64,000 nt of DNA from Lucinisca nassula (taxonomy: Eukaryota > Mollusca > Bivalvia > Lucinida > Lucinidae): assembly GCA_963580285.1 (NCBI GenBank), contig OY757017.1, positions 18,121,003 to 18,185,002 on the forward strand, written 5' to 3'. This document shows positions 41,873 through 54,470 of the stretch, piece by piece. The notes beneath the pieces were generated by a model. It saw only the letters and a program-made list of their open reading frames with translations, did not search any database and had not been told where the DNA came from. Both the position numbers and the translations under genes were made by a program. Each line of letters opens with the position of its first letter. Within the stretch, counting starts at the first letter, position 1.

Positions 41873-44492
41873 ACAAGAGGACCAAGCTAGCTTGGTCCTG
41901 TATCGCTCACCTGAGCTAACAGATTCAAAGTTTAAGGAAGTGCCAACCTTTACTGAAGGCTTTATAGGAGGACATGGTGATGACAGGGTAAGCATTTTCT
42001 GAAAATCAAGTAGAATGTAACTTTATGATAAACAGGCTGACCTCACTGGTTTTCAAACTCATTCAAGCTTTTATTCCTGACTTGCTAAGAAGATCCGATC
42101 TAAACTGAAGTGGCTATGGTGATGACAAGTTCAAAAAAACAAGTTTTCAAACTCCTCCAAGCTTTCTGCCTGACTTCCTTGTTTGTAAGTTTCATCAAGA
42201 TCCGTTCAAAACTAAAGGGGAAGCAGTGATGACAATGTCGAAAATAGGCATTTTCAGCAATCAAAGGCACGTCACTCTATGATAAATGTGCCGACTTGGC
42301 CGGTATTCGAACTCACCTGAGGTTTTATTCCCAGCCACCTTACATGTAAGTTTCAGAAAGATCCGATCAGACGTGGCCAGTATTCAAACTCATCCAAGAT
42401 TTTATTCCCAGCCACCTCACATATAAGTTTCAGAAAAATCCGATCAAAACTGAAGGGGCTACGGTGATGACAAGGTCAAAATTTTGCATTTTTAGCAATC
42501 AAAGGGATGTTACTCTAAAATAAATGAGCCGACCTGGCCAGTTTTCGAACTCATCCGAGGTTTCATCCCCAGCCACCTTACATATAAGTTTCAGAAAAAT
42601 CTGATCAAAACTGAAGGGGCTACGGTAATGACAAGGTCAAAAATCAACATTTTCAGCCATCAAAGGGACATAACTCTAAGATAAATGGGCTGACTTGGCC
42701 TGTTTTCGAACTCATCCAAGATTTTATCACCAGCCACCTTACATATAAGTTTCAGAAAGATCCGATCAAAACTGAAGGGGCTACCGTGATGACAAGGTCA
42801 AAAATCGGCATTTTCAGCAATCAAAGGGACGTATATGATAAATGGGCCAACTTGGCCGGTATTCCAATTCATCCTAGGTTTTATCTCCATTCACGTTACA
42901 TATAGGTTTCAGAAAGATTAGATCAAAACTGCAGGGGCTACGGTGATGACAAGGTAAAAAATCGACATTTTCAGCCATCAAAGGGACATAACTATATAGT
43001 AAATGGGGCAGGTTTTCAAACTCATCCGAGGTTTTATCCCCAGTCACCTTACATATAAGTTTCAGAAAGATCCGATTAAAACTGAAGGGGCTACAGTGAT
43101 GACAAGGTCAAAAATCAACATTTTCAGCAATCAAAGGGACCTTACTCTATGATAAATAGGCCACCTTTGCTGGTATGCGAACTCATCCGAGGTTTTATAC
43201 CCAGCCACCTTGCATATAAGTTTCAGGAAGTTCCGATCAAAACTGAAAGGGCTACGGTGATGACAAGGCCAAAAATGGGCATTTTCAGCAATCTAAGGGA
43301 CGTTACTCTGTGATAAATGGACCAACTTTGCAGGTTTTCGAACTCATCCGAGATTTTATCCTCAGCCACTTTACATATAAGTTTCAGAAAGATTCGATCA
43401 AAACTGAAAGGGCTACAGTGATGACAAGGTCAAAAATAAGCATTTTCAGCAATCAAAGGGACGTTACTCTACGATAAATGGGCCGAATTGGTCAGTTTTC
43501 AAACTCTTCCGAGATTTTATCCCCAGCCACCTTACATATAAGTTTCAGAAAGATCTGATCAAAATTGAAGGGGCTACAGTGATGAAAAGGTCGAAAATCG
43601 GCATTTTCAGCAATCAAAGGGACGTAACTCTATGATAAATCGGCTGACTTGGCCGGTTTTCGAACTCATCCCAGGTTTTATCCTCAGCCGCATTACATAT
43701 AAGTTTCAAAAAGATCCGATCAAAACTGAAGGGGCTACAGTGATGACAAGGTCGAAAATTGGTATTTTCAGCAATCAAAGGGACGTAACTCTATGATAAT
43801 TGGGCCGACTTAGCCGGTTTTCGAACTCATCCGAGTTTTTATCCCCAGTCAATTTACATATAAGTTTCAGAAAGATCCGATCAAAACTGAAGGCGCTACG
43901 GTGATGACAAGGTCAAAAATCGGCATTTTCAGCAATCAAAGGGACGTTACTCTGTGATGAATGGACCAACTTGGCTGGTTTTCGAACTCGTCCGAGATTT
44001 TATCCTCAGCCACTTTACATATAAGTTTTAGAAAGATCCGATCAAAACTGAAGGGGCTACGGTGATGACAAGGTCGAAAATTGGTATTTTCAGCAATCAA
44101 AGGGACGTAACTGTATGATAATTGGGCCGACTTGGCCGGTTTTCGAACTCATCCGAGTTTTTATCCCCAGTCACCTTACATATAAGTTTCAGAAAGATCC
44201 GATCAAAACTGAAGGCGCTACGGTGACGACAAGCATTTTCCCATAGTAAGTCTATGGGACCTTGTAGTTACCATAGGAACCAAAGTTTTAGAGCGATTTC
44301 GAAAAAAAGTTTATGTCATCAATGCCCCACCAGAGGCATGCTACAGATGAGAAATGATTGAGATCAGCCTACAGGATACAGAGATATAGCTGCTCAAAAG
44401 TGTGGACGGACGACGGACGGACGACGGACGACGGAGGACCCACTATACTATAAGCTCCCCTGGAGCCTTCGGCCCAGGTGAGCTAAAAAGTA
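41873..44492 (+). mobile_element. P2: pearl-like element with about 160-bp tandem repeats
   Basis: 5' end ACAAGAGGACC with the perfect palindrome AGGACCAAGCTAGCTTGGTC and then TATCGCTCACCTGAGC. The tandem array (about 42040-44230) has 13 TACATATAAGTTTCAG markers spaced ~160 bp (one short interval near 42417). It is followed by CCATAGTAAGTCTATGGGAC, an (ACGG)/(GACG) tract and the 3' end AAGCTCCCCTGGAGCC, TTCGGCCCAGGTGAGCTAAA. GCTCACCTG / CAGGTGAGC ends are inverted. Unit similarity is high in the right half (43600-44200), implying recent homogenisation. Non-coding. Confidence 0.78.
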
Positions 44493-44645
44493 AAAACATG
44501 TGAAAAGCCCATCCTATCAGAACAAAAGAGCGAAGTCTTGAAGGCTGTGCGATAAGGAAAAGCTATGACTTTCAAAAGACAGTAATGAATGAAAACACTG
44601 ACAGTACTGTTGGGCCGATTGTCTCCGAATGAAGGCTGAAAGAAC

Positions 44646-44894
44646 TGGGGCCAGTTGTTCAAAACTAACGACGTCGTTAGTTAACGTATCGTTAAAACTT
44701 TGATCATTTATTATGGCAAATATGCTAATATTTTTGCTGACAAAATGTGAGCAGCTTTTGCAAATGCAAAAGCTGCTCACATTTTTTTTCAGCAAAAATA
44801 CCAAAATTTTAAATATTAAACTTGTTAGAACAGTTAACAATATGACCACTTATGAGCTCGTTAAGCTAACGATGCTTTGAACAACTGGCCCCTG
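44646..44894. mobile_element. Fold-back MITE (GGGGCCAGTTGTTCAAA ends)
   Basis: Exact inverted ends GGGGCCAGTTGTTCAAA (44647-44663) and its complement (44877-44893). Next inward are ACTAACGA/TAACGAT modules, and at the centre a perfect hairpin TGTGAGCAGCTTTTGCA / TGCAAAAGCTGCTCACA. 249 bp, non-coding. Confidence 0.85.
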
Positions 44895-45527
44895 GTCGTG
44901 AACGGGAACTAGGACTGGTTCGTTTAACCGTTAAATTCCTCTACCTCAAACCGTGTATATCCGGATCAGACGCGCGTCTCATCTGGGTCTACACTGTCAA
45001 ATCCAGCACATGATTCCAGTCCAGATTACCCCTCCTACCAAACACTGACCTCAGACCGATAAGAAGGGCGCAGCTATTTCCAATAAATAACAATTGTCTG
45101 GTTTTCTGGAAAATCAATGATAGTCTGGTGGACATCTGTCCTGAGGAGCTGCTGTGCTTAGTAATTTTATATCGACTGACAAACATTTGCAGGGATGCAA
45201 GATATACAAGGCGTGTCAATGTAGACGCAAAACATCACCGCCTTAAACCACAGCACAACAGCCAGGTTCAAATTAAACTTCATGACTAGTCAAATGATAT
45301 TCTGTATTACTTTATCTCATTTTGCTTAGAACACAAGTTTTTTCGTACGTCGGAGCTATTCCAAGTTTCGTCTTCGAAATAATACCACCTGCGCCTTGGC
45401 AAACATAGCAGCTGCGACCGTGACTTTCTTTCGGCATCAAGTTAACAAGCCCGTGTAACTGACACACTTGTTATCCACAGGTTGAAGAGAGAAAGTGGAG
45501 TTAACATGCCTCAAAATAATGCGCTTT
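44895..45527. other. Unrecognised sequence with a small hairpin
   Basis: A CTGATC-type hairpin remnant near 44960-44998 (ATCCGGATCAGACGCG / CATCTGGGTCTACACTG). No gene. Confidence 0.45.
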
Positions 45528-45531
45528 TATA

Positions 45532-46126
45532 CCCCTGTCACACAGTCACGAGTTTAGCTACGAGTTGCCCCGAGTTAACAACAAGTAGCATATCGTAGAT
45601 GTCGGCGTTTGTCGTAGCATCTCGTCTCAACTTGCCACCACTCGTAGCTTGTCGGGAAGAGCCCACGAGAATTTTAAACAGTTTTAACTTCTCGGGACAA
45701 CTCGTAGCTAAAGTTGGCGGAGCTCAGCCCGAACTGATCCATAAGTAATTCGTAGTTTGTCATGTTAATCTCGAAATAATGTCGTAGGGTCTCGTGCGAG
45801 ATTTGTCTGCTGTCGACATACTACGAGTAAGTCACGAGTTGCTGCGACGAAATACGATATAATGCCGAGATATAATGAATTGGCTACGACTTTCCTACAC
45901 GTTAGACCCGATAACTGTACTACTTAGTACGATTTTGTACGAGTTACGGCGAGAGTACAGGCTACATGTATAAAAGCAAATAATTCAAGTCCAATCGCAG
46001 TTTTCCCGATTATGTCAGGGACTTGTGGAAAAATTTTAGCCAAAACGAACAGAGCAACAACTCTCGCTAACTCGCACGACATGCCCTGAGTAATAACTCG
46101 CAAAACTCATGACTGTGTGACAGGGG
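45532..46126. mobile_element. 595-bp MITE with TATA duplication
   Basis: Ends CCCCTGTCACACAGTCACGA and, inverted, CCCCTGTCACACAGTCATGA, matching at 22 of 23 positions. Flanked by TATA at 45528-45531 and 46127-46130. The interior is unusual: a dense scatter of CTCGTAGC / GCTACGAG-like and CTACGAGT words in both orientations. No open frame. Superfamily undetermined. Confidence 0.85.
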
Positions 46127-47219
46127 TATAACTGTTTTATTATTTATTTATGTATTTATTTATTTTGTGTAACTAACCATCAAATACTGTAGGTTTACCT
46201 TTGAAAAGCCTGTGTGAAAGTAATTTAATAGGTACATGGTGTTTAAGAACTAAAAGACAGCGTGTACCGTAAATGTTTCATCCACAAAAGGCAATATATC
46301 GCCTTCTGTAGGCTTTTTCATATCGCAACATTTAAAAAAGACTCGATGGAATAACCAAGATACACCTGGGGCATGAAGACAAGCTTAATAAAAGGTTTAA
46401 ACATTCTTTTTTTAACACTTTTTACTGCGAATACACAGCGAGTTAACGCAAACTTATTTTATTTATAACCCTGTAGACCGTTCCACCAAATGTTCACGCG
46501 AACTTATTTTGTAGACCGTTTCACCGACAATTCTCGCCATTAACTTATTTAACTGATGCAACGGAAGATCAGGCGGTTTTTCGCCGGGTGATCCGGCTCG
46601 AAATAAGGGAAATAATCTTTTAAGGGTCGCAAAACATAAAAAAAAAAAAACATCACACACATTTTTCAGTAAACGGATATTTGCCAGATTTTAACTATAT
46701 GTTAACTAATCAAAAAAAAAAAAAATATCCGAAACAACCACAGTTGAAGAAAAAATGTAATAAAAATGGCAATAAGAGCGAAATAGTTACGCAGTATTGA
46801 TTGGTTGCTTTTGAAACGCATGATAGGCGGTTGTTGCGTTTTCCACACTCAGGTTTGATTGGCGGATCTACAATCGCGATTATTGCGCAGCATCGCATTT
46901 TTTTGTTAAGGAAATTGACTGGCTGAAATAGGTTTCAATCCAACCGAGCTAACTGCGAGTGTGTATCTCGCGCTTTACAAATGCGAGACAACTGCACGTG
47001 CACTGTTAACTTCTCCGCGGGCTTGACTGTAATGTCGCTGTTATATAGTGGATAACGTAATGCCATCATACCTGTAATATAAACATGGTTACTGGCGTGT
47101 AACGGCATGACAATCCTGCGTTTTCTTTTGAAATTCTTCAGTGAAAAAAATATTATACCAAGTCGTTATATGATTAAACAGAATCTTACACACGTGGTCA
47201 TTTCATATGAAATTTATGT
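46127..47219. other. AT-rich sequence with a SINE-T scrap
   Basis: 46550-46655 is a SINE-T 3' fragment (GCAACGGAAGATCAGGCGG, AATAATCTTTTAAGGGTCGC, A-run). Nothing else is supported. Confidence 0.5.
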
Positions 47220-47487
47220 TTGTTTGATTTGAGATTTAACGTCCCCGTCAACACTGTATAGGTTACTTTGGAGACGCTGCTTCCAATTTTGTGGGTCTTT
47301 TACCCGACATTGATATGAAATGACATCTCAAGCCCTGTCGCCTAATGAAAGCAATAGGGTTTATGTACATGAACGGTACGACTCGCCCCGCTTTGATGGG
47401 CAGGCTTAGATCCTCTAAGCGGTTTCAGCTCTGCGTGGAAGCATAATGCAGCCATCTATTTCGTCAAGCCCCGATGGGCGGGGGCCG
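47220..47487 (-). mobile_element. SINE-A with target duplication
   Basis: Minus-strand SINE-A lacking ~35 bp of the mid-head, flanked by TGAAATTTATGT at 47208-47219 and 47488-47499 (12 bp). Confidence 0.9.
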
Positions 47488-47499
47488 TGAAATTTATGT

Positions 47500-48050
47500 A
47501 AGATCCTCTTTATTGACGGAGAAAATAGTTTCAATACAATTTACATACCAATGTGACGAATACCTTTGTAAACGCCACTTTTTATCGGGGAGGGGAAGGA
47601 GGGCAAATGATCTTCAAAGCTTGGTATCGGGGGTGGAGCTGAGTGAGAAGGATTTCCTAAACATAGACTGTATTGTTCGTTAGGCGCACAACTCGATACT
47701 GATGTTACAGTAGCGCGTTATATCAGTTACCCCATATATATATTGCATTGCAAAGCATTGACCTGATAAAGATATGCTATCTCAGGTCAATTGAGCTTTA
47801 TCACGTACACATGATATTGCAATTTTATGAATGAACCGGACCACTGATAAAATGACAAAAATGTTATTGCTACTGAGAAAAATGGAAAAAAATACATGAA
47901 ATAAAAAAATATCATAAGAAAAATATGGTCATCTGATACTAAACATATCGACCGCCAGAATGCTGGGACGCACTGAGGACCATCAATAACTGATCGTAAA
48001 TTGCTAATATAAGAGTGTACAAGGTGATAGACTGATAAATAAAACCAGTG
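47500..48050. other. No supported feature
   Basis: AT-rich. A weak inverted pair near 47755-47810 (GACCTGATAAAG / TCTCAGGTCAATTGAGCTTT). No gene. Confidence 0.4.
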
Positions 48051-51000
48051 CTTCAGCTGAAGTGCACGACCCGCCAGATGCTTTTAGCTTTATGAGTGTT
48101 ACCATATATGGGTATGGCGGCCATTTTGGTCATGTGACCCGGACCTAAAACGGTTCCCCCTATAAATGCGGGTAAGGAACAAAAATATATCTTATACTTT
48201 AGTACTGTATTCTGAATCGTTTGCAGGATAAAATGCATTCTCACTTTTCCAGTACAAAAGCATATGTGTCAAAGTTTGACCTAGGCACAAAGAAGGTCAA
48301 GGTCAACCCAGGGTCACCATTTTAGCAATTTATGATGGGCCTACGTCCTAGATGCTATTTATCAAGTTTCGTGGAAATCTGCCCGGGTGGTTCTGGAGAA
48401 GACTATTTTTGAAGGGTTTTTACCATATATGGCTTGGCGGCCATTTTGATCATGTGACCTGGACCCCATGAGCAAATTTTGGTTTCCCTATCCCATAGAG
48501 GCTCCATATGAAATTTGACTTCAAACGGCCCAACGGTTTCCGAGGAGAAGCGGTTCGAAAATTTTCACATTTTCGTCTCGGCGAGGCTATACTAAATAGA
48601 ATGTAATATTTCGCAAGTTCATTTGTAAGACCTCATTGATATCTATCAGTATGCCAAAAATTCTTTAAATATTCCAAGCGGTTAAGTCACTATCACCAAT
48701 TTTCACAAACGGGTTACGGACGGGCAGACAGACAGACCATATATGGCTTGGCGGCCGTTTTGGTCATGTGACCTGGACCCCATGAGCAAATTTTGGTTTC
48801 CCCCGTCCCATAGAGGCTTCATATGAAATTTGACTTCAATCGGCCCAACGGTTTCCGAGGAGAAGCAGTTCGAAAATTTTCACATTTTTCGCCTCGGCGA
48901 GGCTATACCAAATGGAATGTAATATTTCGCAAGTTCATTGGTTAGATCTATTTGATATCTATCAGTATGCCAGAAATTGTTTAAATATTCCAAGCGGTTA
49001 AGTCACTATCACCAATTTTCACAAACGCGTTACGGACGGACCCAAAGAAGGTCAAGGTCAACCCAGGGTCACCATTTTAGCAATTTATGATTGGCATACG
49101 TCCTAGATGCTATTTATCAAGTTTCGTGGAAATCTGCCCGGGTGGTTCTGGAGAAGATTATTTATGAAGGGTTTTTAACAAATATGGCTTGGCGGCCATT
49201 TTGGTCATGTGACCTGGACCCCATGAGCAAATTTTGGTTTCCCTATCCCATAGAGGCTCCATATGAAATTTGACTTAAATCGGCGCAACGGTTTCCGAGG
49301 AGAAGCAGTTCAAAAATTTACATTTTTTGCCTCGGCGAGGCTATACTAAATAGAATGTAATATTTCGCAAGCTCATTGGTTAGATCTCATTGATATCTAT
49401 CAGTATGCCAAAAATCGTTTAAATATTCCAAGCGGTTAAGTCACTATCACCAATTTTCACAAACGGGTTATGGACGGACAGACAGACAGACCATATATGG
49501 CTTTGCGGCCATTTTGGTCATGTGACCTGGACCCCATGAGCAAATTTTGGTTTCCCCAATCCCATAGAGGCTCCATATGAAATTTTACTTCAATCGGCCC
49601 AACGGTTTCCGAGAAGAAGCAGTTCAGAATTTTTCACATTTTTTGCCTCGGCGAGGCTATACTAAATGGAATGTAATATTTCGCAAGTTCATTTGTAAGA
49701 TCTCATTGATATCTATCAGTATGCCAAGCACTGTTTAAATAATCCAAGCGGTTAAGTCACTATCACCATTTTTCACAAACGGGTGATGGACGGACATACA
49801 GACAGACCATATATGGCTTGGCGGCCATTTTGGTCATGTGACCTGGACCCCATGAGCAAATTTTGGTTTCCCCCGGCCCATAGAGGCTTCATATGAAATT
49901 TGATTTCAATCGGCCCAACGGTTTCCGAGGAGAAGCAGTTGGAAAATTTTCACATTTTTCGCCTCGGCGAGGCTATACTAAATGGAATGTAATATTTCGC
50001 AAGCTCATTGGTTAGATCTCAGTGATATCTATCAGTATGCCAAAAATTGTTTAAATATTCCAAGCGGTTAAGTCACTATCACCAATTTTTACAAACGGGG
50101 TATGGACGGACCCAAAGAAGGTCAAGGTCAACCCAGGGTCACCATTTTAGCAAGTTATGATGGGCCTACGTCCCAGATGCTATTTATCAAGTTTCGTGGA
50201 AATCTGCCCAGTGGTTCTGGAGAAGACTATTTATGAAGGGTTTTTACCATATATGGCTTGGCGGCCATTTTGGTCATGTGACCTGGACCCCATGAGCAAA
50301 TTTTGGTTTCCCTATCCCATAGAGGCTCCATATGAAATTTGACTTCAATCGGCCCAAAGGTTTCCGAGGAGAATCAGTTAAAAAATTTTCACATTTTTTG
50401 CCTCGGCGAGTCTATACTAAATGGAATGTAATATTTCGCAAGCTCATTGGTTAGATTTAATTGATATCCATCAGTATGCCAAAAATTGTTTAAGTATTCC
50501 AAACTGTTAAGTCACTATCACAAATTTTCACAAACGGGTTAAGGACGGACAGACAGACAGACCATATATGGCTAGGCGGCCATTTTGGTCATGTGACCTG
50601 GACCCCATGAGCAAATTTTGGTTTCCCCCATCCCATAGAGGCTCCATATGAAATTTGACTTCAATCGGCCCAACGGTTTCCGAGGAGAAGCAGTTCAAAA
50701 ATGTTCACATTTTTTGCCTCGGCGAGGCTATACTAAATTGAATGTAATATTTCCCAAACTCATTGGTTAGATCTCATTGATATCTATCAGTATGCCAAAA
50801 ATTGTTTAAATATTCCGAGCAGTTAAGTCACTATCCCCAATTTTCACAAACGGGTTACGGACGGACAGACAGACGGACCATATATGGCTTGGCGGCCATT
50901 TTGGTCATGTGACCTGGACCCCATGAGCAAATTTTGGTTTTCCCCGTCCCATAGAGGCTTCATATGAAACTTGACTTTAATCGGCCCAACGGTTTCCGAG

Positions 51001-54000
51001 GAGAAGCAGTTCAAAAATTTTCACATTTTTTGCCTCGGCGAGGCTATACTAAACGGATTGTAATATTTCGCAAGCTCATTGGTTAGATCTCATTGATATC
51101 TATCAGTATGCCAAAAATTGTTTAAATAATCCAAGCGGTTAAGTCACTATCACCAATTTTCACAAACGGGTTACGGACGGACAGACAGACGGACCATATA
51201 TGGCTTGGCGGCCATTTTGGTCATGAGACCTGGACCCCATGACCAAATTTTGGTTTCCCCCATCCCATAGAGGCTCCATATGAAATTTGACTTCAATCGG
51301 CCCAACGGTTTTTGAGGAGAAGCAGTTCAAAAATTTTCACATTTTTGCCTCGGCGAAGCTATACTAAATAGAATGTAATATTTCGCAACTTTATTGGTAA
51401 GATCTCATTGATATCTATCAGTATGCCAAAATTGTTCAAATATTCCAAGCGGTTAAGTCACTATCACCAATTTTCACAACAGGGTTATGGACGGACAGAC
51501 AGACAGACCATATATGGCTTGGCGGCCATTTTGGTCATTTGACCTGGACCCCATGAGCAAATTTTGGTTTCCCCGTCCCATAGAGGCTTCATATGAAATG
51601 TGATTTCAATCGGCCCAACGGTTTCCAAGGAGAAGCAGTTCGAAAATTTTCACAGTTTTCGCCTCGGCGAGGCTATACTAAATGGAATGTAATATTTCGC
51701 AAGTTTATTGGTTAGAACTCATTGATATCTATCAGTATGCCAAAATTTATTTAAATATTCCAAGTGGTTAAGTCATTATCACCAATTTTCACAAACGGGT
51801 TACGGACGGACCCAAAGAAGGTCAAGGTCAACCCAGGGTCACCATTTTAGCAATGTATGATGGGCCTACGTCCCAGATGCTATTTGTCAAGTTTCGTGGA
51901 AATCAGCCCAGTGGTTCTGGAGAAGACTATTTATGAAGGGTTTTTACCATATATGACTTGGCGGCCATTTTGGTCATGTGACCTGGACCCCATGAGCAAA
52001 TTTTGGTTTCCCTATCCCATAGAGGCTCCATATGAAATTTGACTTAAATCGGCCCAACGGTTTCCGAGGAGAATCAGTTCAAAAATTTTCACATTTTATG
52101 CCTCGGCGAGTCTATACTAAATGGAATGTAATATTTCGCAAGCTCATTGGTTAGATCTAATTGATATCTATCAGTATGCCAAAAACTGTTTAAATATTCC
52201 AAGCGGTTAAGTCACTATCACCAATTTTCACAAACGGGTTACGGACGGACAGACAGACAGACCATATATGGCTAGGCGGCCATTTTGGTCATGTGACCTG
52301 GACCCCATGAGCAAATTTTGGTTTCCCCCATCCCATAGAGGCTCCATATGAAATTTGACTTCAATCGGCCCAACGGTTTCCGAGGAGAATCAGTTAAAAA
52401 AAATTCACATTTTTTGCCTCGGCGAGGCTATACTAAATTGAATGTAATATTTCGCAAGCTTATTGGTTAGATCTCATTGATAGCTATCAGTATGCCAAAA
52501 ATTGTTTAAATATTCCTAGCGGTTAAGTCACTATCACCAATTTTCACAAACGGGTTACGGACGGACAGACAGACGGACCATTTATGGCTTGGCGGCCATT
52601 TTGGTCATGTGACCTGGACCCCATGAGCAAATTTTGGTTTCCCCCATCCCATAGAGGCTCCATATGAAATTTGACTTCAATCGGCCCAACGGTTTTTGGG
52701 GAGAAGCAGTTCAAAAATTTTCACATTTTTGCCTCAGCGAAGCTATACTAAATAGAATGTAATATTTCGCAAGTTCATTGGTAAGATCTCGTTGATATCT
52801 ATCAGTATGCCAAAAATTGTTCAAATATTCCAAGCTGTGAAGTCACTATCACCAATTTTCACAACAGGGTTATGGACGGACAGACAGACAGACCATATAT
52901 GGCTTGGTGGCCATTTTGGTCATTTGACCTGGACCCAATGAGCAAATTTTGGTTTCCCCGTCCCATAGAGGCTTCATATGAAATGTGATTTCAACCGGCC
53001 CAACGGTTTCCAAGGAGAAGCAGTTCGAAATTTCACATTTTCGCCTCCGCGAGGCTATACTAAATGGAATGTAATATTTCGCAAGTTCATTGGTTAGATC
53101 TCATTGATATCTATCAGTATGCCAAAATTTATTTAAATATTCCAAGTGGTTAAGTCACTATCACCAATTTTCACAAACGGGTTAGGGACGGACCCAAAGA
53201 AGGTCAAGGTCAACCCAGGGTCACCATTTATGCAATGTATGATGGGCCTACGTCCCAGATGCTATTTATCAAGTTTCGTGGAAATCTGCCCATTGGTTCT
53301 GGAGAAGACTATTTATGAAGGGTTTTTACCATATATGACTTGGCGGCCATCTTGGTCATGTGACCTGGACCCTATGAGCAAATTTTGGTTTCCCCCATCC
53401 CATAGAGGCTCCATATGAAATTTGACTTCAATCGGCCCAACGGTTTCCGAGGAGAAGCAGTTAAAAAAATTTCACATTTTTTGCCTCGGCGAGGCTGTAC
53501 TAAATGGAATGTAATATTTCGCAAGCTTATTGGTTAGATCTCATTGATATCTATCAGTATGCCAAAAATTGTTTAAATATTCCTAGCGGTTAAGTCACTA
53601 TCACCAATTTTCACAAACGGGTTACGGACTGACAGACAGACAGACCATATATGGCCTTTGCGGCCATTTTGGTCATGTGACCTGGACCCCATGAGCAAAT
53701 TTTGGTTTCTCCCATCCCATAGAGGCTCCATATGAAATTTGACTTCAATCGGCCCAACGGTTTCCGAGGAGAAGCAGTTAAAAAAAATTCACATTTTTTG
53801 CCTCGGCGAGGCTATACTAAATGGAATGTAATATTTCGCAAGCTCATTGGTTAGATCTCATTGATATCTATCAGTATGCCAAAAATTGTTTAAATATTCC
53901 AAGCGGTTAAGTCACTATCACCAATTTTCACAAACGGGTTACGGACGGACGGACACACTGACAGACTGACAGAATGACAGAATGACACGGTGATTTTAGG

Positions 54001-54056
54001 GCACTCTTAGAAATCAACCGACTTCAGTTGGTTGCTTTTTCTGCGGGTCGTGCAAT
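48051..54056 (+). mobile_element. P3: 6-kb element with a two-tier tandem array
   Basis: Bounded by TGCACGACCCGC (48063-48074) and its inverse GCGGGTCGTGCA (54043-54054), with palindrome CTTCAGCTGAAG touching the left end and hairpin AACCGACTTCAGTTGGTT just inside the right. The interior has 16 copies of a ~316-bp unit (ATATGGCTTGGCGGCC, CCATGAGCAAATTTTGG, CCTCGGCGAGGC, TATCAGTATGCC, CACAAACGGGTTA plus a GACA/ACGG tract). A ~125-bp module (CAAAGAAGGTCAAGGTCAAC to GAAGGGTTTTT) precedes the 1st, 3rd, 6th, 11th and 15th unit. Non-coding: the recurring ~61-codon frames are translations of the repeat. Likely a pearl/Helentron-type or tandem-repeat MITE. Confidence 0.8.
48281..53950 (+). repeat. 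Higher-order array inside P3
   Basis: Super-units start with the 125-bp module at about 48281, 49042, 50111, 51811 and 53196 and contain 2, 3, 5, 4 and 2 of the ~316-bp units. Short-unit starts (ATATGGC): 48421, 48738, 49178, 49490, 49807, 50247, 50561, 50877, 51194, 51508, 51946, 52261, 52577, 52893, 53327, 53645. Variable unit number between modules implies unequal exchange after the long unit formed. Confidence 0.85.
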
Positions 54057-54065
54057 ACCAGATTC

Positions 54066-54189
54066 GTGTCATTTGATATCAAGTTTATCAGGCTTGGCTT
54101 CGAGAACGCATGTAGAATCGCTCGGCAAGCCTCGCGATTCTACAAGCGTTGGCGAAGCCTTGCCTGATAAACTTGATATCAAAAGACAC
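54066..54189. repeat. 124-bp palindrome
   Basis: GTGTCATTTGATATCAAG, then TTTATCAGGCTTGGCTTCG on the left, mirrored by CGAAGCCTTGCCTGATAAA, then CTTGATATCAAAAGACAC on the right, with inner GTAGAATCGC / GCGATTCTAC. It begins 10 bp after the end of P3. Confidence 0.8.
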
Positions 54190-54470
54190 TAACCTTGTAT
54201 TCTCTATATACATACGAGTAGTGTTAAGCATTATTGCTGATCAATGCAGTTTCCAGAAATGTCATTTCTTTTTTCCTTTGCCTTTGTCATTTATAACTAT
54301 CTTAGTTTTCTTAGGGATACAAACCGTTGGAAGATCATGGTGGATACATAATATCTGTAGGCGTGTTACAGTGCATCTGGTTATCCAATTTGCATGCCTT
54401 TCAAACTGGTGTACTTTGTTCTTACCCTATTCTATCTATTTCAGTACTGAAGAAGCGGATATTTATAAAA

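Noticed and set aside
48301..53418. Repeated ~61-codon open frames (containing WRPFWSCDLDPMSKFWFPYP) in P3
   Set aside because: They are translations of the same non-coding tandem unit. They start and stop with the repeat, and nothing indicates protein-level constraint.
34752..54056. CRISPR-like regular arrays
   Set aside because: Units are 160-440 bp of continuous repeat with no short repeat/unique spacer alternation, and the genome is eukaryotic.
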